The notes: generated from the letters alone by a model not told the origin. 64,000 bases of DNA from Dendrophyllia cribrosa (GCA_024195265.1 JAJLRJ010000007.1:6824058-6888057); one strand, 5' to 3'; counted from the stretch's first letter, positions 12,901 through 24,712 are shown. Program-made: numbers and translations.

Positions 12901-14349
12901 AAATCACTACCCTCGTACATTAAGGACACCAATCACGCACTCGAAATTTTCCGGGATTTCAGTTTTGCCAGCGAAAACAAATTAATTTTCACTATGGACA
13001 TTACCTCTTTATATACCGTCATCCCCAATGACGAAGGACTTCAAGCACTAAAATATTTTTTCGACCAGCGCTCCATTCAAAACCCAAGCTCAGAAACACT
13101 GCTCCGCTTAGCCGAATTAGTTTTGACACTTAACTGTTTTTCATTTTCCCAAAACTACTACAAACAAGTAAATGGAGTCGCCATGGGCACCAAAATGGGA
13201 CCAAGCTACGCTAACCTTTTTGTAGGCCACATCGAAGACAAATTTTTTAATCAGTACCACGGAACCAAACCCGAACTCTACGGCCGTTACATCGATGATT
13301 GCATTGGCGCTACCTCTTCCAGTAAAGAGGAACTTAATCAATTCATAACTTCTGTCAATACTTTTCATCCAGCTCTAAAATATACCTGGGAAATTTCCGA
13401 AACCTCAGTCGCTTTTCTTGACATTAATATTTCAATCAACGGTAACAGTTTATCCACAAGTGTGCACTACAAACCTACAGATTCCCACAGTTATCTGTTA
13501 CATTCATCCTCACATCCATCGCACGTTAAAAACGCCATTCCGTATTCTCAATTTCTCAGACTTCGACGTCTATGTAGTGATGACTCTGATTTTTCCAACA
13601 AATCAGAAGAAATGTGCCAGTTTTTCAAGAAACGTGGGTACCCTGACTCTGTTGTTAATACGGGCCAACAACGTGCACAACAGATCGACAGACAGTCAGC
13701 ACTACAAACGCCACAGAAGGAAGAGAACGAGAGAATTCCATTCACCCTCACTTTCCACCCACACAACAACACAGTCAAAAGCATCATTTTAAAAAATTTC
13801 AAATTACTCCAAAACGACCCCGAAACTGGCAGAATTTTTTCACAACCCCCACTAATTTCATTCAAACGTGACAAAAACATAGGCAACTTTCTAGTTACGA
13901 GCGCACTGAAATCTGACGATGTACCGGGAACTTTCAAATGCACACGCACACGATGTAACACTTGTCCTTTCATTCACAACGCGGACAAAATAACAGGACC
14001 CAAACGATCTATTAAAATCACTGATCGCTTTACATGCACCTCCGTAAATGTTATCTACTGCATTACATGTACTTTTTGCAAAAAGATATACATTGGCGAA
14101 ACAGGGAGGAGACTGGGCGACCGTTTTCGTGAACATCTCCGAGACGTTGAAAAAAATGACAAAGACGCATCCAAACCAGTCGCGCGCCATTTTAATCTTA
14201 CTAACCATTCTAAACAACACATGACAATCTGCGGCCTTTCCCTACACCAGGGTAACACAGAAAGCCGTAAAAACCTAGAACAAAAAATCATCTTTCAAAT
14301 CGGCACTCTCAAACCCCACGGAATCAACGAACGCTTTTCATTCAACTAA
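12898..14349 (+). CDS. PLE-A reverse transcriptase / GIY-YIG endonuclease, shorter inverted copy
   Basis: Codons from 12898 reproduce residues about 177-659 of the - strand copy. The copy retains the RT palm (MDITSLYT, GVAMGTKMG, YIDD) and the complete GIY-YIG domain with YIGETGRRLGDRFREH. It lacks the KAADKGG and KIHKP regions, so it could not make a full RT on its own. Protein identity to the partner copy appears complete; the only DNA difference I found leaves the Arg codon synonymous. It ends in the same stop and the same PLE tail as its partner. Confidence 0.93.
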   Translation, partial: VKSLPSYIKDTNHALEIFRDFSFASENKLIFTMDITSLYTVIPNDEGLQALKYFFDQRSIQNPSSETLLRLAELVLTLNCFSFSQNYYKQVNGVAMGTKMGPSYANLFVGHIEDKFFNQYHGTKPELYGRYIDDCIGATSSSKEELNQFITSVNTFHPALKYTWEISETSVAFLDINISINGNSLSTSVHYKPTDSHSYLLHSSSHPSHVKNAIPYSQFLRLRRLCSDDSDFSNKSEEMCQFFKKRGYPDSVVNTGQQRAQQIDRQSALQTPQKEENERIPFTLTFHPHNNTVKSIILKNFKLLQNDPETGRIFSQPPLISFKRDKNIGNFLVTSALKSDDVPGTFKCTRTRCNTCPFIHNADKITGPKRSIKITDRFTCTSVNVIYCITCTFCKKIYIGETGRRLGDRFREHLRDVEKNDKDASKPVARHFNLTNHSKQHMTICGLSLHQGNTESRKNLEQKIIFQIGTLKPHGINERFSFN

Positions 14350-14445
14350 TCTACATTTGTTTTTCACGTCACCAAATTTCCACCAATAGCGTAGCTCCAC
14401 CGCTTACTATATAAAACCACACACTACCCACAATTCCTTGATTCG

Positions 14446-14540
14446 CTCCGACGAAGGACTAGCGCTCGAAACGTCAGCTATTTGAATCTTTTTACGGTGG
14501 TCAATTTACCTTATCGACTCAGTCGATAAAACTAAATTCT
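14446..14540 (+). ncRNA. PLE-A 3' tail with hammerhead-like hairpin
   Basis: CTCCGACGAAGGACTAGCGC, then TCGAAACGTCAGC, forms a stem (G-rich/C-rich) closed by GAAAC and GTC. The tail then ends in TTATCGACTCAGTCGATAAA. Hammerhead ribozymes have been reported in PLE terminal repeats, and the order CUGANGA, stem II, GAAA, UH fits. Here the first box reads CCGACGA, so the U4 equivalent is changed and activity is doubtful. The inverse copy is at 10730-10824. Confidence 0.45.
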
Positions 14541-14999
14541 AGTCTGGAATAGGTGTTTCGTCTTGCAAAATGCAGCTAGAATGGTCTGAGTATAGGTTAA
14601 GGGTCTCAGAGTCCCAGCGGCACACCCCCACCCAAAAATTTGCAGAATAGACTTGCTACAAGTCCTTTCCAATATTCATTTAAAGTTAGGTTCTTCGTTC
14701 GAAGGGACTTGTCCACTTGCAGTGCGGGAAAGTGCGGGAAATCTTTACCGGTGGATTTTTCAACCGGTGACGTAAGAAGTATATTAGCCAATGAACAAGC
14801 AATTCCTGATTTACGTCATAGGCTCGCGCGCCGCGAGAGTGAGTCAACATGCTGAAAAATCGATCTTACTCGGACAAGAATATCAAATTTTACACAAAAT
14901 GGTTGCCGCGCTCGCTATGTACTTGGTTTTTAAAACCGTAGTTTCGCATTATCGGAGCATGCATTTAAAAGATATAAAATGGAAAGAAAAAAAAATTCA

Positions 15000-16635
15000 A
15001 GAATACTCAGTTGCCACTATAGTGGAAAAAGAGGAGCTTCAAGGGATGAAATTTTGCTTTGAGAAACTTCAGTTATATAAATGCGGGGCGATCTGTGCAG
15101 GCCGGCAAATGATCCCCGGCCCGCAAATGATCCTCAAATTGGCCGGCAAATGATCCCCGGACCGGAAATGATCCCCACAAATGATACTGAGTAAAACAGG
15201 GAATGGCGTGGAGTTCAATCACTGGAAAGTTTTATTGTTGTTTTTGTTCGAGGCTTTTGTCAAATTCGGACAAAAAAAACGAAACGGCCCCTTTATGCCC
15301 TCCTGAAGCGAAATTCGGGGTCACTTTGTAACAATCCCATCAATGGTCTTCAGCTAATGTTTGGGCTATTATATTACAGTGAAACCTGTATTAAGCGGAC
15401 CCCATATAAGCGGACGCCCTCTATTAAGCGGACACCAGCTTGGGTCCCGAAATTTTCTTCCCATATTTACTGTAAATCGAACCTGTATTCAGCGGACCCC
15501 TCTATTAAGCGGACGCGGACAGCAACATTAGGCCATTTTGTCAGTTACACGAAACCTGTATTAAGCGGACATTTCAAGTGTTTTTAGATCGCATTTTCAT
15601 TACATTTTGGGATTATATCGTGGCCACCCTAGCCGCGCATAGGCAGTTTGATGGCTGAAAAAAGTCGTGAGACTACACGTGCAATTTTCACCGCTTTTTT
15701 TTAAATTGCATCGCTGGCTCATCGCTTGTGCGACATGACAGACAAGACATGTTCCAGTTTGCCTCCAACTGTTACTGTTACTGTTACAGTGTTGGGCTGA
15801 ACTGTGGACTTCTTCTTCAACAGTTGTACAATTTTTGTCTTTATATAACAATTTAAAATCAGAAAATTTTGCTTACATTTGAAAAAAGACTGCTATTAAA
15901 GTATTAATGAGAATTGTTTTTAATCTATTATCCAAAGTATAGATTCCACGCCATTCCTTTTTTTGGCGAGGGGATCATTTCCGATCCGGGGATCATTTGC
16001 GGGCCGGGGATCATTTTCCGGCCGGGATCATTTGCCGGCCTGTACAGATCAGTTTCTCCGGACGTCAGTATCAAAGAAGTGGAGTTTTAAAGAATTTTCA
16101 AGCAGATGAGAGACATCACGGTAAAAAAAATAACATTTTTCGATGGAAATTTATGTTTATAAAACGTGCCCAAATTCATGAGTTTCGCCTTTTGCTTGCG
16201 AGGGCAGTTCCTTGATACGCTAACGGTACTGACACGTTTTGCTTTTTAAGATAAACTAACGGATGTTTGAATACAATTTTTCAAAAGAAGATTTTGCTGA
16301 CAGTATGTGTTTGTTCATTCATTTATACATAGGATGAAAAGCGATTTTATGTAAACAAAATAAGACTTTTTACGTTATAACTTCACTCGCGTCGCCTTTT
16401 GCAAAGATGTAAGCTTATGTGCATTGTTTCAAATTTTAATTTCCAAATCAGTTTCTTGGGCAATTTTTGAGACGCAACTGGTGTATTCCGCGGAAATTAG
16501 TCATTCTAGCTATTCTAGACTGAGAAAAGTTGTTTTTCTAAGCTTTTTTTTGTAGCCGAAATCTACTGCGCAGACGGTACGCGTAATACCTTTTTTGAGA
16601 ATAGCTAAAATTGAAAAATTGCCCGGTCGTCAGTG
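15000..16635. repeat. Dispersed repeat Y, copy 1, interrupted
   Basis: The piece 15000-15089 (GGAAAAAGAGGAGCTTCAAG) matches 37020-37125 and the piece 16050-16635 matches 37145-37785. Shared landmarks are CATTTTTCGATGG with AATTTATGTT, CACTCGCGTCGCCTT and CAAATCAGTTTCT. The gap holds a 961-bp TIR element. A 30-codon frame (VEKEEL and following residues) is conserved between copies and may be a relic of coding sequence. Confidence 0.75.
15090..16050. mobile_element. TIR element with iterated GGCCGGCAAATGATCCCCGG ends
   Basis: The left end GATCTGTGCAGGCCGGCAAA is inverted at the right (TTTGCCGGCCTGTACAGATC). Each terminus holds three to four reiterations of a CCGGCAAATGATCCCC-type subrepeat. 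Inside lie a second inverted pair (GGAATGGCGTGGA near 15200 and TCCACGCCATTCC near 15945) and a fragment with repeated AAACCTGTATTAAGCGGAC (15376-15580), typical of Tc1/pogo-like miniature elements. No transposase ORF. Confidence 0.75.
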
Positions 16636-16639
16636 GGTT

Positions 16640-17715
16640 AAAAAATTTAAGTGCCGCCATTGCTGAAAGTGCTGTTTTGTTTTCACACCTGAACATCAGA
16701 TCTGAAATAATTAACAAACATGGCTTTTAATACGTAAGCTATTCAGTACGGGTTGTCCAAAGTAAAACATGACGCGTTGAAAGGAGTACAGGAAACTGTA
16801 GTAGAGGGTTAAATATTTATCGGCAAAGAGACGTCAGTGTGTTTCGGGAAATATTTTGTGTTTTGAAATTGCATTGTATGTCATCGACTGGATGAGGTGT
16901 GGTCCTATTAATATCATTCAAGGACAGTTTGTATCATTGAACTCATTGAACGATCCGTGCTCCTTCACAGGAAATAAAACTATATTCTCGAGGCATGTTT
17001 TTTTTCTCACTTTAATATAAGTTTTACCGACTATTCGGTTTCAGGTTGGGTGATCATTTTGTCTATTTTTTTTATTTTGCAAAATTAGCCTAAATGTCTT
17101 TTATTGTTTGTATTGTGATCGGTTATTGTTTGTCATCGCTTTTCAGCCAAGAGAACTTTCACGGCGTTGAAATTTTCCCTCGCTGACTCTATTTTCTTCG
17201 CCACGAAGTCGCAGTCTTGTCGTATTAAAGCTTACTGCTGTCTTGACAAAGTCATTCTGACAAGTGTTTAACCAAATTTTGGGTCGGTGAATGAAATAGC
17301 TTCCGGTGGTTACCCGAGCTTTAGACTTCTTCTCCGCATCATAGGATACAAATTACTTCTCTTGATCTTGGCGAGAGAACAACTTTACAAAAGGTTTTCG
17401 TAGTAGTTGAACTCCCGTCCGACGCCATTCAAGTTCGCGATGACCACGCGGAGCTTCGCGTGGAGCGCGTAAAATTTGTGACTGTCAATCATTTTTTCGC
17501 GCTAAAAAAATGCGAGTGTGACTCAAACAAGTCGTCTTTCGCGACTTAACTTAATTCCGAGCGGAAATTTATCGATTAATACTCGACTAAAAAAGCGAAG
17601 GTCGATTTGTGGCAAGTCTAGGACCACCAAAATAGAAGCACCGGATCCTGTAGTAAAGGATCTAATCAGCGTAAAAATGAAACAGTATGATACAAAAGCA
17701 AGGCTGATTAAACGG
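16640..17715. other. Intergenic, no gene recognised
   Basis: No exon or complete repeat recognised. A short perfect hairpin CCACGCGGAGCTTCGCGTGG lies near 17445. A short frame near 17518-17733 reads DPVVKDLISVKMKQYDTKAR but has no start or partner that I can identify. Confidence 0.4.
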
Positions 17716-17719
17716 TACG

Positions 17720-18262
17720 GAAATTATATTTGAATACAATATTTCGAAAGGCACAGCCTTTCTTCTCCAGGGTGTTACAGGTTTTGACTCTATAGGCAAA
17801 AAACGGTACAATTTAAACGTGGAGTTGCAATAGGATACTATAATAATAATAAGAAGCCTAAAAAGAATAAAAAATATTAAATAATATGAAGAAGCCTACT
17901 TAAAACGTAAAAACATTAAAAAATAATAAGAAACGTTACAATTTGAAATTTGAAAAATATGACCTTATGTAACCGTTATAGCAAACGCTACAATTTGAAA
18001 TTTAAAACATAAGGATACTAAAAAAGGAGTATGGAAACTAGAAACAAACGAGTCATGTTTCATCTCTTCTATTTATACCTAAAGGTTCAAGAGTTTGACC
18101 TCTCTCAATGAAATATGCCTCTCTAGCTTTTCGTACACCGTCACGATTAGATTTAACGAGTTCAAGAGGAATAAGTTGCATGTCAGAAGCGGTGTGGTTA
18201 GTAGAAAGGAAATGTTCTGAGACTGCAGTAGGTTTAGATGACTTTGCTCTGTGCGGCCGAGT
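17720..18262 (-). pseudogene. PLE-C: 3' end of a Penelope-like element, GIY-YIG C-terminus
   Basis: On the - strand 18060-18245 reads SSKPTAVSEHFLSTNHTASD, then MQLIPLELVKSNRDGVRKAR, then EAYFIERGQTLEPLGINRRD. This is the helical C-terminal end of a PLE GIY-YIG domain (RKAREAY plus LEPxGINRRD). Upstream it is frameshifted near 18250. Downstream the tail GAAAGGCTGTGCCTTTCGAA has the hairpin-GAAA motif of the other PLE families. It is truncated and non-functional. Confidence 0.82.
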
Positions 18263-18379
18263 TTTAGCGTCCGTTATCCTTATTATAAATGGGGCCGCAT
18301 TATTAAGATATTTTCAAATTAAAATATATAAGGATTTTGCCGGGTCAAGTGCATTGTTTCGACTGTATGTGTAGGATAA

Positions 18380-21300
18380 GGAATTAAAGCACGGGTGGAT
18401 CGAATCGTCCTCACGGATTCGGGATAGCAATTCATCGGTTAGGACCAAGAGATTGGTAATCAGGGATAAGACTGGGATTTGGAATCACAATTTGCCATAG
18501 TTTTGAATTAGGGATCAGCAATTTGAGTACTTAGAATGAGTAATGAAAAATATTATCGTTACTGACCGTAAACGTGCATGATCGAGTTAAGTATTTTACA
18601 AAGCTATTTTAAAAATTTCTTAGCTTTGGACACTGTTTGTATTAAAGAAATCGAGTTACATGCACAGAAACAAGTTATATTTGCACATTGGTCTTAGCTA
18701 AGAACACCTTGTCTTCCATCCGTTCATGAATTTTTCAATCTTTGTGATAAAATAGCCGACAAATCAGTGTATGATCTATTGATTTGTTTTTATGAAACCA
18801 GACTTCAATTAAAAATATTGAGAATTTGAATTTCACTTTTGGTTACAAAAGTTAAGCTAACACGATCGGTAAAGGTTAATGTGCTTTTCGAGTTGTTTGG
18901 CATCGGAATAAATAGCTACTGACTCAAGGTTGTTAATCTTTACGTTTACTGACCTAAATTCTTTTGGCAGCCTTCGTCAAATTTCCTCCTTCGAAAAATA
19001 AGTGGTAAAGATGACCAATATGCATTCATTTTTATGACATTTTGTTAGTGAAAACAAAACCCACGGCGAAATAAAATTGATGTAATCATTCAGTTGTGTT
19101 TTGTCTGTCGGAAAAGAAGAGAAGTGTGGCGACTTATGACAGATTCATTGCGTCAACTTTGGCAGCCACGGATTATTTTTTTTATAAATATGTCGCTATA
19201 ATTATAATTTCACAGTGAAGTTTCAACAACTAGTGCAAAACTCCGTGGAACATTTAAAAATTAATTAGAAACAGTTTGGGATTAGCTGACCTACCGTTGG
19301 AACAGTGGTAATAGTTTATTGCAAAATCCGTAATTTGGTTTTTGTTTTATCACAAGGTTTTACTGAGTTTTCATATGTTAACACAGCATGTGAAATTGCT
19401 TTCACCACAGGCGACAACGCGCATTTGAAGTTAATCAATTATCTAAAACTGGCTCTATCATAAAATTTGTTTTAATCAATAACAATAGGCGCATCTTAGC
19501 GGTAAGCTGCAACAAATCTTTTAGTCTTGAACCTCTTAAAGTCAGGAGATAGCGAGCAGTAAAAGCCGAAACGAAATACCTAAATTCCGCTCGTACAAAG
19601 TAACAACAAACATACTCCCTCTCTCCGGCTTTACTTCCTTGAGCGTAAAAACTTTTGACAATGGCTACACAATTGAACGAGGAAACAAGATTTTCACAGT
19701 AGTGCGTGCATTAAATTTCAGCGGAAGCAAAACAATTAGAGGCAGGTTCAAATCGCCAGCTGACACACTTTTAAACTGTAATTTGTTTACCTATTGGAAG
19801 TCTAAGAAACCTTTAATCTTGCGCAAAACACTGATATAGCATTTTAGTCTTCCGTCTCAACAAGCGAGGACAACTGATCGAGAACTGGCGCACTTATAAA
19901 CTAAAAAAAACGACAAACGGTAGGTACTTTCATTTAAGTTTTCATTGACTTTATTTTGCAAGTGTATTCTTTTAACCTTCGGTTTATTTTACTGAATCCA
20001 GTTTTTCTTTGTTAAAAAACCTCTTTAGCAGTACTTTTAAATGTTAATAACTCGTTTGCAATTTGATACAACAAATTATCTTGTCAGTCTCACCGGTTTT
20101 TAGTTAGCGTGTGTATTCCATTACATTTGGCTTCAATATGTTTACTAGAAGCTGAGAAGTGAGAAAAATTAACTGTATCGATGCTTTTCTCGAACCAAAT
20201 AAAAACGATACAATTGTGTCACAGAAGTTTCCTACCGATTCATTCGAATTTTCTCATATGCCAATTTTTTTGTGTTTGATGGAGAATAAACGGCATTGTC
20301 AAAATTGACCGATATGTATCATAAATGTACACCGAGAGCCAGATTTTCATTATTTTAAAAATCAAAAAGGGAAACTGAAATATTACGTTTCGTCGTGTTT
20401 TAGTACAAGGTATCGACTTCCTAAAATTAAATTGCTTTTTGCAATGTCAATTTGGCGTATTTACACGTAACTAAAATCGTCGGCGAGGATTTCAGATCAT
20501 TTTAAACCTCGCATTCTTCTGAGATCTTCTTAAATTCGCACTGATTTTGTCACAATACTTTCCCTTAAGAAATGCAACAAAATACAATAAAAAGTGATAA
20601 ACGTCTAATCTTCAATTTTGAAAACGACTGTTTTCGTAAATATTAGATAAAAATCAACTGAATTGACGAATGTAACATTTCAAAGTTACCGATAATGGCG
20701 ATAAGAGACGTTATGACTTAACGCCGGAGCCAATAAAAACTCATACGGTGAAGCAAATTTATTTCCCAAGTTCACGCTTGAAACGAGAATAAAAAAATCA
20801 TTATTAACTATTAAAAATATTAAGATTCACTTCAAAACCTTTGGTATTTCGTATCGGCTCGTCCGTTTCATTTTTTGGTGAAAAATCTTTTCAAATCAAC
20901 CAAAAATTGCCATTTTCAATCAGGACTTTCGGGACCCGCTGCTGAATGCTGTTGAGTCGAAGTTTTAATTACCCTAAAGATGGAAATACAAATGAAAGAA
21001 GCCCTACTAGCGTGAATTAGTCTAAATCGTTATCACCTTTGCTATAATAACCTATTATTGCTGCCTTTATTTTAAATCTCGTTTTTGGCAGTTACTTTAG
21101 AGCCACAAACCCCCGGGATATTTCTCTACTAAGTAGCGGTAATTGAACATGTTTCATTCTTGGCGGTCTGACGTATGGAATCAAGTTGTGTTTGCCGGAT
21201 TTTTCCCCTAACAAAAAGAAACCGATTCGGAAAACCAGGCTAGTTTAAAGAATACTCATGATGACACAAAAAGTGCTACTTGCGCGCGGTCCGGACGTTG

Positions 21301-22420
21301 AAAACAAACCTAGAATAGCATTTTGAACAAACTCTTGAATTGTGTGTCCCTTTGGCTCTAGAACTGAATTTAACGAAAAAGGAAGCTGTCCTAAGTGTTT
21401 CCTGTCACATAGAGTTACATTGTTGTTTTGGAAATGAGACAAAAAGGGACTGTTACAACGAAACTGCTAATTAAAATGTATGTGTCGGTAAAATATAAAC
21501 TACGTATTGTGAGTGAAAGCTGTGAAGCCGCGCCACCTATCATAACATCAGATATTAAACAAAAAGTATCTTGAAACTAAATTATATTTAAAAGATTTTA
21601 TTTAATAGGTGCGAGAGAACAATTGTGTCTTCTCAGAATATTTGCATTACCTCGTCTCCTAGTAATTAAAGCCATTTTATCGAACTGAATGATGTTATTA
21701 TCGTAATGTTTTCAATTTTTTTTATGTTTTTAACTTGATGTTTTAGTTGTCCACTCACAAATAATAACAAATGCGAATTACGCATGCATATAGTCAGTAC
21801 ATACCCGCCGATTTGCAATGACTATACCGCCATAATGAAACTTTGTTTTCTGTTAAAACATAACATTTTTCTCGCAAAGAAGCCGCCAAATTTCACCTGC
21901 TAAATTTCGGGAAATTCTACAAAGCGAAGCAATAAATGTAAAGCTTTCTTTCTTCGAGTAGATTCTTTTAGCAGTACAATAACAACCGAAGTGGTGTAAT
22001 AGTAACTGATCAAAATAAGACAACGGAAATGTCTGAAGTGACCGATGAGTCAATGCAAACTGTTGTTGTTCATGCACTTGAGGAAAAGAAAGTAAAATAA
22101 ATCAAAGTAATATTGACTAATGTATTCTGCAGGATGTCCGCTTCTTTTAAGTCCATCAAAGAAAAAAAAAAGATCATTGTTAAGAACCAACGGTTGTATT
22201 GGATCTGAATACTTCATTCAGATTTTATATTTACACTAGTGGACACAACTTTTGGGTTGTAGATAAAAATCCTTGCGTGGTGAACATACAGTATACGTGA
22301 AAATATGAAACTTTCTTTTCGAGTGTTCAACTCGATAATATCTTGAAGAGAAATTTCATATCTCCATTCGGCAGCCATGTATTACTGAGTTTGTTTATGA
22401 TATACCAGTAAACGACACTA
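18380..22420. other. Long AT-rich intergenic stretch
   Basis: I see no conserved exon, RNA gene or complete mobile element in about 4 kb. Frames are short and interrupted. This is either unique intergenic sequence, an intron of a gene extending elsewhere, or repeats too old to recognise. Confidence 0.4.
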
Positions 22421-22429
22421 ATTTCGGAG

Positions 22430-22565
22430 TTTTAAGCAATTTTCCGAATATTTTCCGAAGCCGAGTTTCCGAAGATTTTGAAAAATTCTCCGAATACTGT
22501 CCGAAGGTTGTACGAACGATTCCGATCATTTTCTGAACTGTTCCGACGATTTCCGAAGAAGATCT
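22430..22565. repeat. Cluster of TTCCGAA motifs
   Basis: Over about 130 bp there are at least eight CCGAA or CCGA motifs, most as TTCCGAA, at irregular spacing (for example TTTTCCGAATATTTTCCGAA). TTCCGAA is itself near-palindromic. It may be a degenerate simple repeat or a binding-site cluster. Confidence 0.55.
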
Positions 22566-22670
22566 GAATATGTTTCGATTGTAAACGAACAGATTTAAGC
22601 TCGTTTCACATTTGATAACAGCAAACGTGGCAGGTAATTAATTGATGTCTTGACATGTATCGAGATATGA

Positions 22671-23568
22671 TACAGTCGAACCTCCTGTAACCGACCACCC
22701 AAAATGTCAAACATAGGTTGTCGCTTACGGGAGATGGTCGCTTACGAGAGTTCAGACCATATTGGGTCAAAATTTTGCCTCATTAGCATATGGTAACTGC
22801 AGAGACTTACTCCATGCGCCAATGCCCATCTAAACCCATATAATAACTTTTAGTAGCCAGTTTAAAATATTTAAACTTACCAAAATACTTATTCAGAGTT
22901 TCATGGTTTGCTTCTAATAAACTACCTAATACGGTGAACGGAACAAGTCTCACGATAGTTACAAATTGAATATTTAATGTTCTCTAAGCGGAGGAACTGA
23001 ACATGAACCAATAAGGATTGGATTGCAAGCTTTAAATTTGACAGCACTTTTATATTACTGGTGATTTACATGTTAACAAGCGTATTAAAAATCACTAGTC
23101 CTAGACATCAGAGAGTCCTTACTTTTTGTGTTGGTTGGTCGTACGATCTGTAATTATAAGACATTTAAGGTCGTCTCTTTTAAGATTGATAGAGTACAGT
23201 GTATGTACATTTTGTTTTAATGTTTTATTCATGTGAAAAGTCAATTTCGAAAAAAAACGGTACTTCTGATTGAGAAATTTCCGTCTCTTATACTACCCAA
23301 GAATGCGATAATGTTACCGCGGCAACACATCATTATCCAATTTTCGCTCAATTATAAGTCAAGTGGTCGCTTACGGGAGGTTAAAAACAAAAGAAAATTT
23401 CAAACTTTTAGCTCTAAAAGTGGTCGCGGTCGCTTACGAGAGGTGGTCGCTTACAAGAGGTTCCAAATATAGTGATTTGACTTGGAAACTTTTGGTATTT
23501 TGGAAAACTGGTCGCTGAGGAGAGGTGGTCGCTTTCGAGAGGTGGTCGCAACCGGAGGTTCGACTGTA
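22671..23568. mobile_element. pogo/Tigger-type miniature element, 898 bp
   Basis: The ends are TA-CAGTCGAACCTCCTGTAA and the inverse CCGGAGGTTCGACTG-TA. The subrepeat GGTCGCTTACGAGAG occurs many times near both ends. The TA flanks and CAGTCGAACCTC ends are typical of Tc1/mariner-pogo derivatives. No transposase ORF remains. Confidence 0.8.
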
Positions 23569-23687
23569 TTTGCGCAGTGCGGGAGAGATCCTTGAAATTC
23601 ACTGACCTTTATATAATAACTCTATAAGAAATAGAACACAAACCGCGGTGATAAACATATTGAACTTATTCATTTTTTATAAAACTT

Positions 23688-23725
23688 GACGTTTCGTATG
23701 CTACTACATACATTTTCAAAAGTGA
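23688..23725 (-). mobile_element. PLE tail fragment (hairpin-GAAA motif)
   Basis: The - strand reads GTATGTAGTAGCATACGAAA followed by CGTCAAG. It is a perfect GTATG/CATAC stem followed by GAAAC and GTC, the signature shared by PLE 3' ends elsewhere in the window. No ORF is attached. Confidence 0.5.
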
Positions 23726-23813
23726 CCGTTACAGTGTTGAAAACTATACTTATACAGTATTGAAAAGGGGACTGGGACCGAGATTAAGTACAAAACTTAA
23801 TAACTCTATATAT

Positions 23814-23994
23814 TACAGTAGAATCCCGATAACTCGAACCTCCAGGGGAGAGGGAAATTAAGTTCGTGATATCGAAGTTTTGAGTTATAGAGGGTTAATT
23901 TGCAAGCCATCTTTAGCCAAGGGGAAAAACGTTTGGTTCGAGTTAGCGAGGGGTTCGAGTTATCGGAGGTTCGAATTATCGGGATTCAACTGTA
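23814..23994. mobile_element. 181-bp pogo-type miniature element
   Basis: Ends TA-CAGTAGAATCCCGATAAC and the inverse GGGATTCAACTG-TA, with an inner inverted pair around AACTCGAACCTCC / GGAGGTTCGAATT. It is non-coding. Confidence 0.8.
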
Positions 23995-24195
23995 TTTGTA
24001 TTCACATTCAGTGACCCAGGTGGTTTTGGATTTTATGATAAAAATCATTGCGTGGTGTGACCATTCAAATAAAGGCTCTTCAGCAGTAATTCCTAGGATA
24101 CTGTTTGTTTTCTAGTATTTTAAAACGAACTTTGGGATTTTTTCAGTTATTTTATTTTGATCTGATGTGTCAGCCTGATGTGTCAGCCAAATGGA

Positions 24196-24712
24196 CTAAG
24201 GGCCTGTTCACATGGAGGTGGGGGACCCCGGGTAGGTGAGGTACCCCGCCTCCCCGGGGTAAAAAAAAGGCTTCACATGGCTGCCACTGCCCGGGTGATA
24301 TGGCTGTGCGCATGCGTAAGGTACTGGCCAGGCCGCGGGGTAGGTGTTCGAGTGTGTCACTTGCTTTTTTCGTATTTTTAGTCTTCACATGCAATATTTA
24401 GAGCCCCGGAGCGCTGGGGTGACGTTTCTAAATGGTATCGAATGGTCGCTAAGCACGAAAACAAACAAAGGAACATCACCCCAGCTAGGCGGGGTACCCC
24501 ACCTTCAGCGTTCACATGGAGAAAACTCACCCCAGCTAAGCGAGTTACCCGGCACGGCTGACCGGGCAACCCACCTCGGTGAGGTACCTCACCTCTCATG
24601 TGAACACGATCAAGAAAAAAAAGAGAGATTGTATGGAGAGATTGGTTACCCCACCGAGGCGGGGTACCTCACCTTCCTGGGGTCCCCCACCTCCATGTGA
24701 ACAGGCCCTTAG
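24196..24712. mobile_element. TIR element, Harbinger-like style, 517 bp
   Basis: CTAAGGGCCTGTTCACATGG at the left is exactly inverted at the right (CCATGTGAACAGGCCCTTAG). The inverted match continues through AGGTGGGGGACCCC. The interior repeats GGGGTACCCCACCT-type words. It resembles the shorter elements at 30910 and 41916, all of which have a G-run followed by TTCA(C/T)ATG. No complete ORF. Confidence 0.8.

Larger units (their letters stand above)
10674..14540. mobile_element. PLE-A: Penelope-like elements in a giant palindrome
   Basis: The inverted arms are 10730-12374 and 12896-14540, 1645 bp each, around a 521-bp spacer (12375-12895). I found a single base difference (T/C, synonymous, near 11246/14032). 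The copies are head to head: the - copy retains more 5' sequence, and the + copy starts at a 5-bp microhomology (TTGTC). A 56-bp tail (10674-10729) extends only the left arm. The direct repeat AGTCTGGAATAG at 10662-10673 and 14541-14552 flanks the whole structure, and the empty site exists in repeat R near 47340. The pair therefore looks like one insertion. Confidence 0.9.
10262..14646. repeat. Dispersed repeat R, copy A, split by two insertions
   Basis: The pieces 10262-10316, 10462-10673 and 14541-14646 align in order with an uninterrupted copy at about 47340-47735. Shared landmarks are GTATGTGCCGCTGTGAAGGG, GGTACGGCGGGCAGTACGGC and GGGTCTCAGAGTCCCAGCGG. The two gaps are filled by a foldback element (10317-10461) and the PLE palindrome. 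Copy A also lacks about 45 bp just after the right target duplication. Confidence 0.88.
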
